Positions 47,001 through 58,454 of a DNA stretch of 64,000 nt are shown one piece after another; position 1 is the first letter of the stretch, and each line of letters starts with the position of its first letter. The notes beneath the pieces are model-generated. The model was given only the letters and a program-made list of their open reading frames with translations. It ran no database searches and was not told where the DNA came from. The stretch covers positions 47,591,559 through 47,655,558 of the forward strand of contig OY754332.1 in NCBI GenBank assembly GCA_963573305.1. The letters run 5' to 3'. Both the position numbers and the translations under genes were made by a program. Origin of the DNA: Pyrrhosoma nymphula. Lineage: Eukaryota > Arthropoda > Insecta > Odonata > Coenagrionidae.

Positions 47001-50000
47001 TATCGCAAATGACCCAAGTACTGGTTATTACTTGCGGGGAAGGTCCCCGGTTTCAACTGAATGACGGTATATGCTTCGTATTTATACGTCGTGGGTAGGG
47101 AATCCATTTAATTATCAATCTACTGTCAACATTCGACACTAGTTTCTAGCACACGGAATATGTAAACACCCTATATTTAGTCAGTGGTCTCCATGAAATC
47201 CCGAGTAGATACAGCAGACAAGGATTGTAACAGTTTTAGGAATTATTTAATCAGCATTTTACTCCAGTAGAGCAAGATTTTTAAGGTAGTAAGCGGAAGG
47301 GCGTGGGGTTCACGAAATGGATTTCTTCGTAATAAAAAAGGCACATCACTAGAATGTGTAAGAGTCTTACGAGTCGTGGCGAGTGTATGCACAACAGAAA
47401 TTACCGTGAAAATGGCTTCAAATTGGTGTTACAGTCTTGAAAGCACATGGAAATCACCAGCGTAGGCCAAAAATAAAATCTGGTGTACACAATTGCGCTA
47501 CTTACGATAGCATTGGAGAGATAATTTTAATTATTAATCCATTCAGGAGGAAGGGGGAACACCTCCAAGCAAAATTGCATACAATTACCTGAAATGCCTC
47601 AATTTAATCATTTGAAATAATACACGCCACTTACAAAATTACACAAGAAAATGTCTCATAAGGAACAACACTTCTTACAATTATGGATATTATGAAAAAT
47701 CTGATGATTTCTGGCTTACGAGTTGCATGAACACTTCGATGCCAGCGCTTCAATAAACGAGTCGGCGACAATGGGGTTCCTGAAACGAGCGAGAATCCGA
47801 GAGAAGAGTTCATTCATACTAATGGACGCGGGGATGTCTATTTCACGCCCGAACGTAAATAAATGAAATCGACTCCACGATGACGCACAAATACCATTCA
47901 TGTCTTTAATCAACTATGGATCAGCAGCGGCAATTCGCGGTTTCAACGATTTTACGACTGTGTGGTATCCGGTAATTTGAAGTGATCCTCGACCCATTGA
48001 TACATTTTTTATGCATCAACACTTGTTAACGACTCGCAGATATGCATAACAAAAAAGCTTAAATACTTATTTTAGTACGAAAGACAAAAGCCGGCGCGCA
48101 ACAAATAAAACATGATTTTCAACAGGTGGAAAGGCAGTGATTAACTTTTTTGTGACTAGCCTCAGGATATGAGAATTATATCTAAGACATTTACAATTGA
48201 TTCCTAAATCTAGAGAGAAAAGGCGGGGTACTCTACCTTACAAGTATATCTCTACGCTTTGATTTTTCTCTGCTACGCTCTGCTACTATGGTGAATACAT
48301 AAAACATATTTTCACCCGAAAACGACAGTACAAATGATTACTACACAGATGAAATACAACAAACTCAAAGCCTAAAACGTTATATCATTATGCTGAGAGT
48401 TCGGAGGATGAGCGGGAAACTAAAATTTAAATTTAAGGAACCCGTTTTGTCTCCGAACACCAAGCATAGGCACAACTACGACTGCACTACGGTCACTCGT
48501 CAAAACTGACAACTATGGAAAACATTTGAGTTTTATAAATACTTCTTTTAGTATCAACACATTGGTTTTCTTTTGCATTCACAGATGATTCAGCGTGACA
48601 ACAATCGAGGGAAGTACTCACATTTTTGCTACTAAATCCATGGAAATAACAAAGAAATAGGCGAATGTGATGGCACAATAACCTTCCCGAGTGTGCTCAT
48701 GAGGAGTTTCACCAACAAAGGAGGGTAAGTAAAAAGGTATATGCTTAGTGGAGCCAGTGAAGTACGCTAGCAGGGGGAAATAAGAGCAGAAGAAAAATTA
48801 ACCAGAGGCTTTATGTATATGTCTCAGGCAAATTAAAAATTTATAAAACTGCAGACCGCTAGTTTTGCTCTTATAACTGTGCCGTTATCCACAGGGTGAG
48901 GAGGTGTACGTAGGGAAAGCATGTAAAGTTACGAAATAATACCAAATTTTCAAAAACTGAGCATGAAATTTCCAATAGAGCTTAACAAAAGCTTCCAATA
49001 GAGATAATCATTCCTCTATCCAACATTTCGCGCCCTATCGCGCGCCTCAGGGCCGAGCATAGTCTGGTGGAAATTAGGGTAAAGTTGAGTTATCTACATC
49101 TACAAAATACCCTGCAAGCCACCTCGGGGGTGTGTGGCAGGGGGTGAGTATTTGCTAACAGTTATCGTGTTATTCAGTTTTGATGGAAAGGACTTAAGAA
49201 AAGAACAATGCACTGGATAAAGAAGCTTTGGAAAGTAAGAGGAATAATAATGGTGACCATATGTAAAAACGATTGGAACACTGCATGAAGAATTGTGTTT
49301 GATTGCCGTTAATGTTGGTCTCTTAGGTGAGACATTGACCGTAAGTTGGACATTTACGAGATTAGGGTTCTCAGAAGGGCGGGGAAATTATAGACATCGC
49401 GAAACTCGGTGGCAATCGCCAGCGGAAAGTTTGGAGGTAGTGAGGGTGAATCGAGCATCGATGGGCTGACAGAGGTACCTACTAAAGAACTCCTGGGAGG
49501 ACCCTTAGCCCCTTTGTCCCACCTATCTTCTACATTTTACCCTCCATGACATCCTACGCTTAAAATGTGAGTGCTACTAAGTAAAGTGAAGGAATCAGTG
49601 GGGCAAGCTCAAAGAATACTGAAAAAATGAGCGAAGGCTATAGAAGTGGAGACGATTGTGAAGGTACGTCGTGCCGTTGTGTACGATGGGGGGAAAATTT
49701 GTTTGTTTCGAAAAACATGTTCCTCCGGACGTAGCTCGTCCAAAGCACCGCCATTGGGCAAATCACTTAAGACCTACGGCGATAATGGTGTTCAAGTAAT
49801 ACACAGTCCCCTTGGCGACTGAACCCACCCACCCCACACCACAAGCACTGTGGGCTGAAATAAAAAAAAGCTGGCCAAAATTAAAAAATTGCATTTTTTC
49901 TAGCTAGAAGCTGAAACTTCGCACGGCCATTCTCCATTAATTAGCACACGAGGTGACGCGTGTCGTTCGTTTCAGTTATAACGCATTAAGAATATGCAAG

Positions 50001-50149
50001 GGCTCAAATTTCAGAAAAGTTTCGGCCAGCCACTCCACGCCAGTCAAGCACGCATTGCCGCGACTCTCGAACGTTTCATTTTGCCACGGATTCCTCCGCA
50101 CCCCCAGTCCCCCACAAGGTCTTAGCAACTTATTGTTAGCAGTGTTGCC
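47001..50149. other. No recognisable gene; one short LINE tail
   Basis: AT-rich sequence with frames under 70 codons. The only identified item is the family B 3' end on the minus strand at 49093-49165. Confidence 0.4.
49093..49165 (-). mobile_element. LINE family B, 3' end only
   Basis: The tail TCTACATCTAC at the left is followed by AAAATACCCTGCAAGCCACC and GTGTGTGGCAGGGGGTGAGT, the family B terminus in reverse complement. Very short copy. Confidence 0.75.
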
Positions 50150-51655
50150 GATTTGTTGAAGAAATTAGGGTGTGAATCTCTTAAATGATCGAAGGGAGAT
50201 AAAATCTACTGCGAAAGTTCGAAGCAAATAATTTTTTTGCTGGACGTCCAACATAATTTGCTAGCGCCAACGTATTACGGTCGAAACGATCACAGGAATA
50301 AGATAAAGGAAATAGACTGCAGATCCGATATATTTAAAATGTCATTGTTTACGCGTACAGTAAGGGATCATAAGATTTGCGATCGATCAATCACATGAAA
50401 CTCCCACCCTCAGTAGGTAGAGTAGACTTTTCACTTGTGTTTAATAACATATCATCACTACTAACAGTTCACCCCGCTTGAAATTTACGGAATTATTTTG
50501 TTTTCTGTATGAAGTTGTATCTCGTAGCATTCATAAATTAATAGTATTATCGACATTAATCACTGTTGTCTCTTTACCAGTGTATCTACATCTACAAAAT
50601 ACCCTGCAAGCCACCTCAGGGGTGTGTGGCAAGGGGTGAGTAATCACCAACATGCATTACACTATACCCTAGTGTTAGTGCAACTATGAATAACTATGCA
50701 TTAGCATAAATCGCTAATGCTTGTCACGAGGCGAAGCCTCACAAGCATGCACTACTTCTCTACAGATATTATCACAATGGAGAGGGACCGTTAATATATA
50801 TGTATTTTACAACTACACAAATGGACAGAGACTTAAAGACTTATGTAGAAAACATGCACGGCATGCTGTTAGTACTAGGCCACAGATAAGGATTCAAGTA
50901 TTAGGGAGTACTACTACTACCAAGAGCTACACTACCTATCGACAAACCTAGATAAAAGTCTCATTGGCCGCTGTTATGGTCCCTTATATTTCGTGGGAAA
51001 AATGACATTTTAAATCTGTCCGTTCTGCAGTCTAGTTCTCTAATTTTTTTCTCATGATCTGCTCTACCATAGTATGTCGGATTTCGTAAAATATTATCAA
51101 CGTCGTCAGAGAATAGACCGGTTTGGTACTTACATAATAGATTGAGTCTAAATTTTAATCGACGGTCTGAAAGCGTTTCCCATCCCAGTTGCTGCAAAAG
51201 GTCAGTAACACTAACGAGACTATCATAACGGCCTTTAACGTATCTTGCCGATCATCGCTGCACGCGTTCTAACTCAGTTTCTAAGCGTTCTAACTCTATC
51301 TCATAAGGATCCCAAATACTGGCAGCATATTCCAAGTGGGGTCTAACGAGGGAGAAGTAGCTGATTTCCCTGACTTTATCGTCACACTTGCCAAGTACTC
51401 TTTTAACAAATCCCAATTTACGATTAGCCTGACCACTGCATGCATGTGTACTGCTGTTTACATGTTCATTTACGTAGCACCCTCCCAGTTTCTAGTTCGA
51501 CTGCGCACTGTTCTCCTGACTGTTTTTTTGTTCACGCCAAGCGGCCGGGGGAACGTGCGAGGTTCTGATTTGAACTGGGACGAGTGCTGCATGCCTGGTG
51601 TGGAATTACCCCGTGCCACACACGGTGCCCCTTGCACGGTACTTCGTAGATGTAG
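50150..51655 (+). mobile_element. LINE family A split by LINE family B
   Basis: The left half (50150-50579) holds a degraded ORF2 C-terminus (block around GCCAACGTATTACGGTCGAA) and the first part of the 3' UTR. The right half (51451-51655) resumes the 3' UTR (TTTACGTAGCACCCTCCCAG, GCGGCCGGGGGAACG) and ends TACTTCGTAGATGTAG. The halves join where uninterrupted copies read CTTTAACAGTGTGCTGCATG. Confidence 0.85.
50585..51445 (-). mobile_element. LINE family B inserted in family A
   Basis: The minus strand reads QANRKLGFVKRVLGKCDDKV, REISYFSLVRPHLEYAASIW, and then LGWETLSDRRLKFRLNLLC and RTDRFKMSFFPRNIRDHN. The 3' UTR carries the stem-loop GAGGCGAAGCCTC (50728-50740) and ends in the TAGATGTAGATA-type tail. 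GTGTA flanks both sides (50580-50584, 51446-51450). The copy is 861 bp, 5'-truncated. Confidence 0.88.
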
Positions 51656-51879
51656 TTGAGGTCCGGAAAGAGGTAATCGTTTTTCCCTTATAGTGCACAT
51701 CACCGCGACAAATGTCACGGCAATGCTATGATTCTTTCCAAAATTCAATCCTGGTCGATAGCGCGGTTCTTCTGGAAGGGAGCAGTAGTGATAAAAGGAG
51801 TAATCCACACGTCTTTTTCTTTTTTTCACTGCCTCCGCTTCGCATTGTCATTCGAAGCCAATTTCCACACCCGGCGAGC

Positions 51880-52400
51880 GATGCTCGAGGAGTGGCTGCG
51901 GAGTTTGCGAGCGGAGGGGGAGGCGGGAGGTGGGAGGCGGGAGGTGGGAGGGTGAGGTGGTTTGGTAGGGGATGGGAGGGGGAGGGATGAGGACTAGTAG
52001 ACTCGCATACACAGCCTTACGCGGTGACGGGGGGCGGCGAGGGTGTGGGGCGAGTGGCGGTGGTCGGAGCGTGAGTCATGCGAGCCATGTGGGGGCGGCA
52101 GGGAGGCAATGGGGAGCTGGATTGGGGGAGGGGGAGAGGGGGTTGGCGAAACGGGAGTAGGGCAGGGGGTGGCACGGGGAAACGCGACGGCTCTTTCCTC
52201 CGGGTCGTTTCCCGCTCCGCTGAGAGGAGCTTAGGTGGATGAGAGAGGGTCGTGGGGTGGAAACCTCGCGTGAGACGCGGGTCGCAGCCTTGGGGTCGCG
52301 GGGGCAGAGAGGATTTCTCCCCGTCGAGAGAGATTCGTGAGTCGCGGGACTTAGCAGGTGAAGGCGCCACCGGTAACTGGAGGTCTGGAGAGGAATGGCA
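51880..52400 (+). other. G-rich CpG island, possible promoter or 5' UTR
   Basis: The plus strand is strongly G-rich with many CG dinucleotides. Overlapping frames on both strands (137 codons on minus, several on plus) reflect this composition and are not called. A GTGAGT donor-like site occurs at about 52337 (plus), but no coding exon can be defined. Confidence 0.35.
51914..51956 (+). repeat. G-quadruplex-prone short tandem repeat
   Basis: Alternating GGCGGGAGGTGGGA units repeat twice and end in GGGAGGG, giving at least four closely spaced GGG runs on the plus strand. Confidence 0.8.
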
Positions 52401-52546
52401 ATTTGAGGACCTTTCGTTTAGTGGATGCAAAATGGCATTTGTGTCAATTTAAAAATGATCGAGTAAAGCCCACGCATTGGGAGTAAAACATTGCGATCGG
52501 GTAAAGCGTTTGAGAGGGCCCACGAAGGAAGACCCACATTCACAAT

Positions 52547-52658
52547 TACATCTACATCTACGAAGTACCGTGCAAGCCACGTTCCCCCGGCCTCTAGCGG
52601 CCGGGGGAACGTGCGAGGTTCTGATTTGTGCTGGGACGAGTGCTGCATTCCTGTAGGG
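52547..52658. mobile_element. Inverted (palindromic) LINE family A fragment
   Basis: The segment 52547-52592 is the family A 3' end on the minus strand with an internal deletion. The segment 52593-52658 is family A 3' UTR on the plus strand. They meet at a palindrome with 14-bp arms, ACGTTCCCCCGGCC and its complement (52579-52592, 52599-52612). Confidence 0.8.
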
Positions 52659-52854
52659 CAGCGGTTCCCAAACTTTTTCTTTCCGCGACCCATTTTAGTC
52701 CATACGTTTTAGCCGCGACCCCCTAAAAATAACAAACAATGTGTACATTCAAATGATATTGTTTTTAAAGTAATTACAATCCTCATCTCGCAACCCCTTT
52801 CCGAACGGCCCGCGACCCCCCTGGGGGTCGCGACCCCCAGTTTGGGAACCGCTG
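52659..52854. mobile_element. hAT MITE, 196 bp
   Basis: Perfect 16-bp terminal inverted repeats CAGCGGTTCCCAAACT bound the element. A perfect 8-bp TSD CTGTAGGG lies at 52651-52658 and 52855-52862. GCGACCCC-type subterminal motifs with GGGGGTCGCGACCCCC near the right end are typical of a widespread hAT MITE type (CAGNGGTTC ends). No coding capacity. Confidence 0.95.
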
Positions 52855-52862
52855 CTGTAGGG

Positions 52863-55345
52863 TAATCACATAACTCATAACTTCCCGATTTTGGCATTCC
52901 AGAGCGCCAAATCGCAGCAGAACGCCCCTCACGATTACGTATCGGTTTTTTGCACTTCGCCGGCGCTCCATAACGTCCACCCGTGATACTTCTGCGCTTG
53001 AAGCGATCACGTAACTGGAAAGGATTGTAGAACGCCAAAAACGAGGCGCTTCATAAGGCTGTGTTAGAAGTCGGTCTATCATAACGCCAAGTAGAATAAT
53101 ACGCAAATAAGAGCAAGTTGCCTAACATTTCGTCATTTAATGACAGCAGTTGGATGCAGTTAGGACTTGGGGAGGCTGCTATCCAAGGAATTTCAATGGA
53201 AAATTTAATTTTGTTAAAAAAAACAAGTCTTCTTCGACTTCGCGTCAAACGTTCAAGCTCCTGTGGAAATGTTATTTTTGCACTTCATCGCATTATTTCT
53301 TCACATTAATAATGGCCGGATTGGGTAGTGCGCGTGGGTGAAATTGCGTTGAAACAAGACGATTTTTAATGTACGTCAAAAATTTGAGGATGCTGCTAGG
53401 CACTCGGGCTAAAATTTACCTTTCTTTATTCGGATGGCAAAAGTTGGGCGCCGGAGTTTTATTTACGATCGTTTTATGTTGTGTTGCTGTTTTTGTTCTG
53501 GAGAGAATCTGTGTGGTACGTGTGTTATCTGTGTTATGATCAATAGCAGTTTGATGCAGGCTTATTACGCGTTGGAATTCCTAATTATGGTGTAAAGTCA
53601 CATTTACCTCTCAATATAAGGAGGTGATGATCACACGAGTGAAGAGCCAAGTGATTTATTTACATATTCGTGATTTTGTTATACATATTCATTAATGTGC
53701 CATGCCAAGTGGAAGTTCATTTTGCGAGTGCATACACATATATTTCGGGGTTGAGCCCCTTTGTGATTGCCTTTCCTTTCGTGTTAACTTTACTTTAAAG
53801 TTTTAAAGAATTCGTGTTCGTGCAAAATTTCTTTGGCTTTAGTGTTTATGATCAGTGTTTTCGAAGTGACGAAATAGTAATGCCTTCATGAATAGCTTTG
53901 GAAGTGCTTAAAAACAACTACATGTACGTATTTATGTGTATTGTTATCAGTTACAGAATCACCCCACATGGTGGAATATTCCTGGTGCAAAAATACAACT
54001 ATTGTATATGCACTGAGCCACAATAAAATTACTGTGTAGCATGATATTTCGATCTTTTCCTTACCATTCTGTTTGATCATAATCCTAACTTTCATAAATA
54101 TTATGTAAGATTGTTGATATGATGCCAAGAGGATAAATCAAAGCTGTGCCAAAATGGTACCAGACCTTCTTTACTTCCACTTAACGATTTAATCAATAAA
54201 ATAAATTTCCAGTAGTTGTCAACGGATTTTAGTGACTTTTTGATAGAATATGATACCATTCGTACAACGATAAGCTATTTTCATTTCGCTCAAATCCGTC
54301 ATAACTCGTCGGTGAGCTGAAGTGCAAATTTGGGAAATGTCATGGCCACGATAATGCTAGTCTTTAGAGAAAATATTTGCGAATGTAGTTGCTGCTATTC
54401 TATCAATGAAAGTTTTTCAGTTACTTGGGATGTTGAAGCCTTGGAAAATAAGGCATAGGTACTTCATACAAGATATACCCTTCCGTTCCTGTCAGCCTCT
54501 CGACAACACAATGTTCGCGTTTGTACTTACGCCTGAATCTATGTTCCCGAGATCTATAAGAGAGCATTGAGATATCAATAAACATTATTATTATTTCGCT
54601 GTAGTGTTTAACGTTTAAAATCACTTAGTAAGGTAGGTTAGGAATAATAATTACAACTGATTCTGCATAATCATAGGTAAATTGATTTATTTCGCTAAAA
54701 AATACCTCTTAAATAATCATCTGCCCGCCGCTTTTCTCGTTTCTATTCGCCGCATTCATCCTCAGCTGAGTTCCTTTATTGCATTCTGCTTCAGCGCAGT
54801 CACGTGACGGTTTTCTCTACTTAGGATTGGATGGAATAAATCGAACAAGGGACAGGGCCGAGTGGAATAAATTCGCAATATAACTTTCTCATACTTTCGG
54901 TAGCACCCTGATACCGTCGACGCTGAGAACCTGCCTGAAGATACGTAATCGGCATGGTACTAATAAATATATAGTAGTGCCATGGGTAATCGGATGGAGT
55001 GAAGTTTTCCGGCGTTCCAGAGCGCGACGTTTTGAAGCACGGGCAGTTACGTGATTCAAGGAGGTTAGAAAAGAAATGGAGGCGACATACCACTTGATTC
55101 TTGAAGCCAATTCCGCCATTGAAGTCGGCACAGTTTAGACCTTCCTCTGGCTTACGTGTCCGGCGGTCGAGTTCGATTTTCGTCAAATCTAAGTTAAAGA
55201 CCACAGACCAGGCGATGTTTTGTGACTGGTTTGGCAACACCTACTCGGCACAAAACCCTTCCCAAGCACCCCTATTCTTGCTTCACTTTCGCCCATGAGC
55301 GTTCACGGTCATGCCTACTCCATTTCATTTTAACCTCCTTGACGT
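52863..55345. other. No recognisable gene
   Basis: Frames of 139 and 80 codons overlap on the minus strand at 54821-55240 but show no recognised domain. The parts at 52890-53050 and 55010-55070 share a TTCCAGAGCGC motif and similar CACGTAACTG-like wording and may be two decayed copies of one repeat. Confidence 0.4.
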
Positions 55346-55420
55346 GATTGCCCTACTGGTGTGCAATCACCCTGTGTCACACACCCTAGTGGTGGCTTGC
55401 ACGGTACTTCGTAGATGTAG
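55346..55420 (+). mobile_element. LINE family A, 3' end only
   Basis: CACACACCCTAGTGGTGGCT, GCACGGTACTTCGTAGATG and a TAGATG tail. The copy directly abuts the oppositely oriented copy at 55421. Confidence 0.8.
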
Positions 55421-55640
55421 ATGAAGCCACCACCAAGGTGTGTGGCACGGGGTGATTCAACACCAGGCATGCAGCTCTCGTCGCAGTACAAATCGGGACC
55501 ACGCACGTTCCCCCAGCCTCTAGATGCAGACCAAAAAGCAGAAAGGAGAACAGTGCGCAGTCAAACTAGAAACTGGGAGAGTGCTACGTAAATGAACATC
55601 CAAATATGCAGTACGCTGCTAAAGAGACAACAGGCAGTGT
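55421..55640 (-). mobile_element. LINE family A, 3' UTR fragment without tail
   Basis: The reverse complement runs from the 3' UTR start (TTTACGTAGCACTCTCCCAG) through GACTGCGCACTGTTCTCC to GTGTGGCACGGGGTG and stops at GGTGGCTT. The last 20-odd bases and its own tail are missing at the junction. Confidence 0.8.
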
Positions 55641-56131
55641 AGTGCAACTCGCATAACCTCGTAATTATCTCGCATAACAAGACCTGATTTTTACACATAC
55701 TGCAGAATACACATTCCTTCATCATGCTGTGAAAAAATAATTAGTGGTGGTCACCCTTTTATAGTGTCCATAATGAGAATTGAAAATAATTTTTAGCTCT
55801 AAGTTTCCTTGCCCTTATGGTGGAATGGTGACGCTATTGAATGTTTTCTTTCTTAGAATTTCCCCCTACAAAGCTATCTCTGAAACATATATGTTGTAAT
55901 GTAATCAATGAAGTACAGAAAATATTCATTTCAGGGAGCCCTATAGATCACATAAGACTGTCATTAAAGATTTAAAAGCGATGATCAAACTCACTTTAGG
56001 GCCGAAGCCGTCATTTAAAACAAGTTTTGCATAATTGGAAGGGGAATTATCCACACAAACTTGTCCTATACTGCCGTAGTTCATGTACCATGTCAGGATG
56101 TTAGGTTAATGCCAAATGGTTAGTTATCTCT

Positions 56132-58454
56132 GGGGGCCGATTCCATAACTTTACGTTCGATCGTTAAAGAGTCATTCCCGCTGGATTATGGGAATTCTAT
56201 CGAGAACAATTGCCGATCGCGATTCTATAACTCACGTTCGAACGTTTTTTGCCTCACGCACGACTCCTCGGCTTCGACGTCAAAATACTTGTCGAAGCGG
56301 CCATGGTCGATCGAAGAAGAGTTTGTTTTGGTTTTTCATTTGAATGATATTTGAAGAAGTATCGCAGTGTGATGTATTCTGTGAGCTACAAATCACTTAA
56401 AACATATTATTCTTGGACTTCAAATGTGAATTATGGTATAGAATGCTGTGTGTCGTTATATTGGAAGATAGTTTCGAACGGACGTCTTGTGTTGTGTTTT
56501 TAGCTGTGGCGATTTAAAGAAAATTATCCCAGTGGAGCATTTAATTTAAAGTTTTAAATGAAGTTTGCATCACTAAGGTTTCGATTTACAAGAAACAACC
56601 GTGTCATTTTTTGTGATAACTTTTAAACGAAGGTTTATCGAGTGTTTAGACTGTGTACATTGAGACATGCCAGTGGTGACAATTGTTATTTATGTTCTGC
56701 GCTGGATTGCGTGTGTCTAAGTGGTGATATATTTACGTTAATTAGCTAGACTTGTTCTCTTTAAATAATGTGTTATGACAGAAATGGTATTACAAATGTT
56801 ACAAATACGTAGTAAGTGTTGGAGAAGACGTAACAGCAATCATTTCGTTGTTTTCACATATTGACTAAAGACGTGTTATCTATGTGAATTGAAGTTGGTG
56901 ACTCGTGTATTGCTCTTGACTTGTAAATGTGGTTATTTACGTCTCAGTGAAAGGATAAACAGTGTAGTGTTTCATTATTCTTCATTCAGGGAATTGTGGC
57001 ACATTTCATTGCATTGTTGTGTTCAATGTGATTTTTTTGAAATAATTAATCCGTTTGCGTTTAAAGCAGGTAATGACTAATTAGCAATAGGCATTTTGAT
57101 TTGTCCTGGGCAGGGATTACTGTGTTATTTTAGAGTATCTTAAATTGTGAGTGTGGTTGTTTACGTCCAAGTGAAAGGGTGATGATTGTTTTGTCTACTC
57201 ATGCAATGTATCTCGTTTCATTATGCTTCATTTAGTAAATTTTGCCATCTCAAAATTTATCTTTTCATTTACTCGACGTGATGTCATTAGCAAGTATTGT
57301 TCCTTTATTTGAGTTCTGTTGTGTGTGCCTTGAGATCTCGAAATAGTGGAAGTAATTAAAAGCTGACAATTGTATATCTCAAGGTAGGTAATCATATATG
57401 CTGCATGTAAGCTCTAGACAGACGGTGACCGGTCTTGTAAAAGTGAGTTATATACTATTTCTATTCGATTTCATGGGAAGAAAGTTGTGTTTAAATGGTA
57501 TTGAAGGTTGAGTAGTAGGTACGTTAATTATGGGAACTAGCTAGATGATAGTATTTAAGTATCAATGAATATCCTTATCAATTCATGTCCGAAGTTATAT
57601 ACCAAGGTGTCATATATACGTCTGAGTGTTGTTTTGGAACATTATCTTTGAAGTGAACCATAGAGCATTAATTTATTTAGATGACGAGAAGTTTCAGCCG
57701 TGATTTCGTGGACTTTCAACATAGTAAAGGCAGAAATTGAAATTTTCCACTAATAAAAATGCACTGGTCTGTCAGTGGAAAATGTCAATTTCAGTCTTCA
57801 TTATTTAGATAACTACTATTTATCTTGTAATCCGCGACAAGGTTCATTTACGAGAGAAAGCGTTGTATTTGTAGTGGAATACGAAATGTTTCGAACGAAA
57901 GGAGACCGATGTCATTGAAATACATTATTTTTTAGAATTTTGCTAATGATAAGCTTGTAAATTTTGACCACCCGTCTGAAATATATAGTGTTTCAGAATC
58001 CAGTAAAGACGATTGGAGTGTAATTGAAATATAAGAGGCAATTCAAGCTGACGTCTATGCCAATCTAAGCAGACGACATTACATCCGTAGAAGTCACAAA
58101 ATGACAAGTAATTAGGAAATAATTAATCCAATGAGAACGCATTTAGGGTGTTTATAGTACTCGTGAGGAAGTAATGTTCAATTATTCAGACATTGCAATG
58201 CTTATTTAAATTAATATTTTTCAAAATTATTCAAAACAAGTGCAGTCACTCCAATGTCAGCTCATTGCGCATGCGTAGAAGAGAAACAAGTGCGAACTAT
58301 GCTGTAAATCCGACAACGCCGCAACGTTCGACGTTCTGCTGAACGATCGCCCTATAGAATCGCTCGTTGGTCATCACTCGAATAAATTGAGCTCGACCGA
58401 AGGTGAACGGATCCCTAACGTTCGAACGTCAGCCAAGTTATAGAATCGGCCCCC
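56132..58454. mobile_element. 2.3-kb TIR element, non-autonomous
   Basis: The left end GGGGGCCGATTCCATAACTT and right end (reverse complement GGGGGCCGATTCTATAACTT) differ at one of 20 positions. A 12-bp palindrome ACGTTCGAACGT is present near both ends (56234-56245, 58418-58429), and GATTCTATA recurs inside. The AT-rich interior lacks a transposase (longest frame 63 codons). No clear TSD was found, so superfamily is open. Confidence 0.75.

Noticed and set aside
52017..52430. 137-codon minus-strand Pro-rich ORF
   Set aside because: It is explained by the G-rich composition of the island; several overlapping frames are equally open.
54821..55240. 139-codon minus-strand ORF
   Set aside because: No recognised domain. 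A second frame of 80 codons overlaps on the same strand, and part of the DNA resembles another locus at 52.9-53.0 kb, suggesting decayed repeat.
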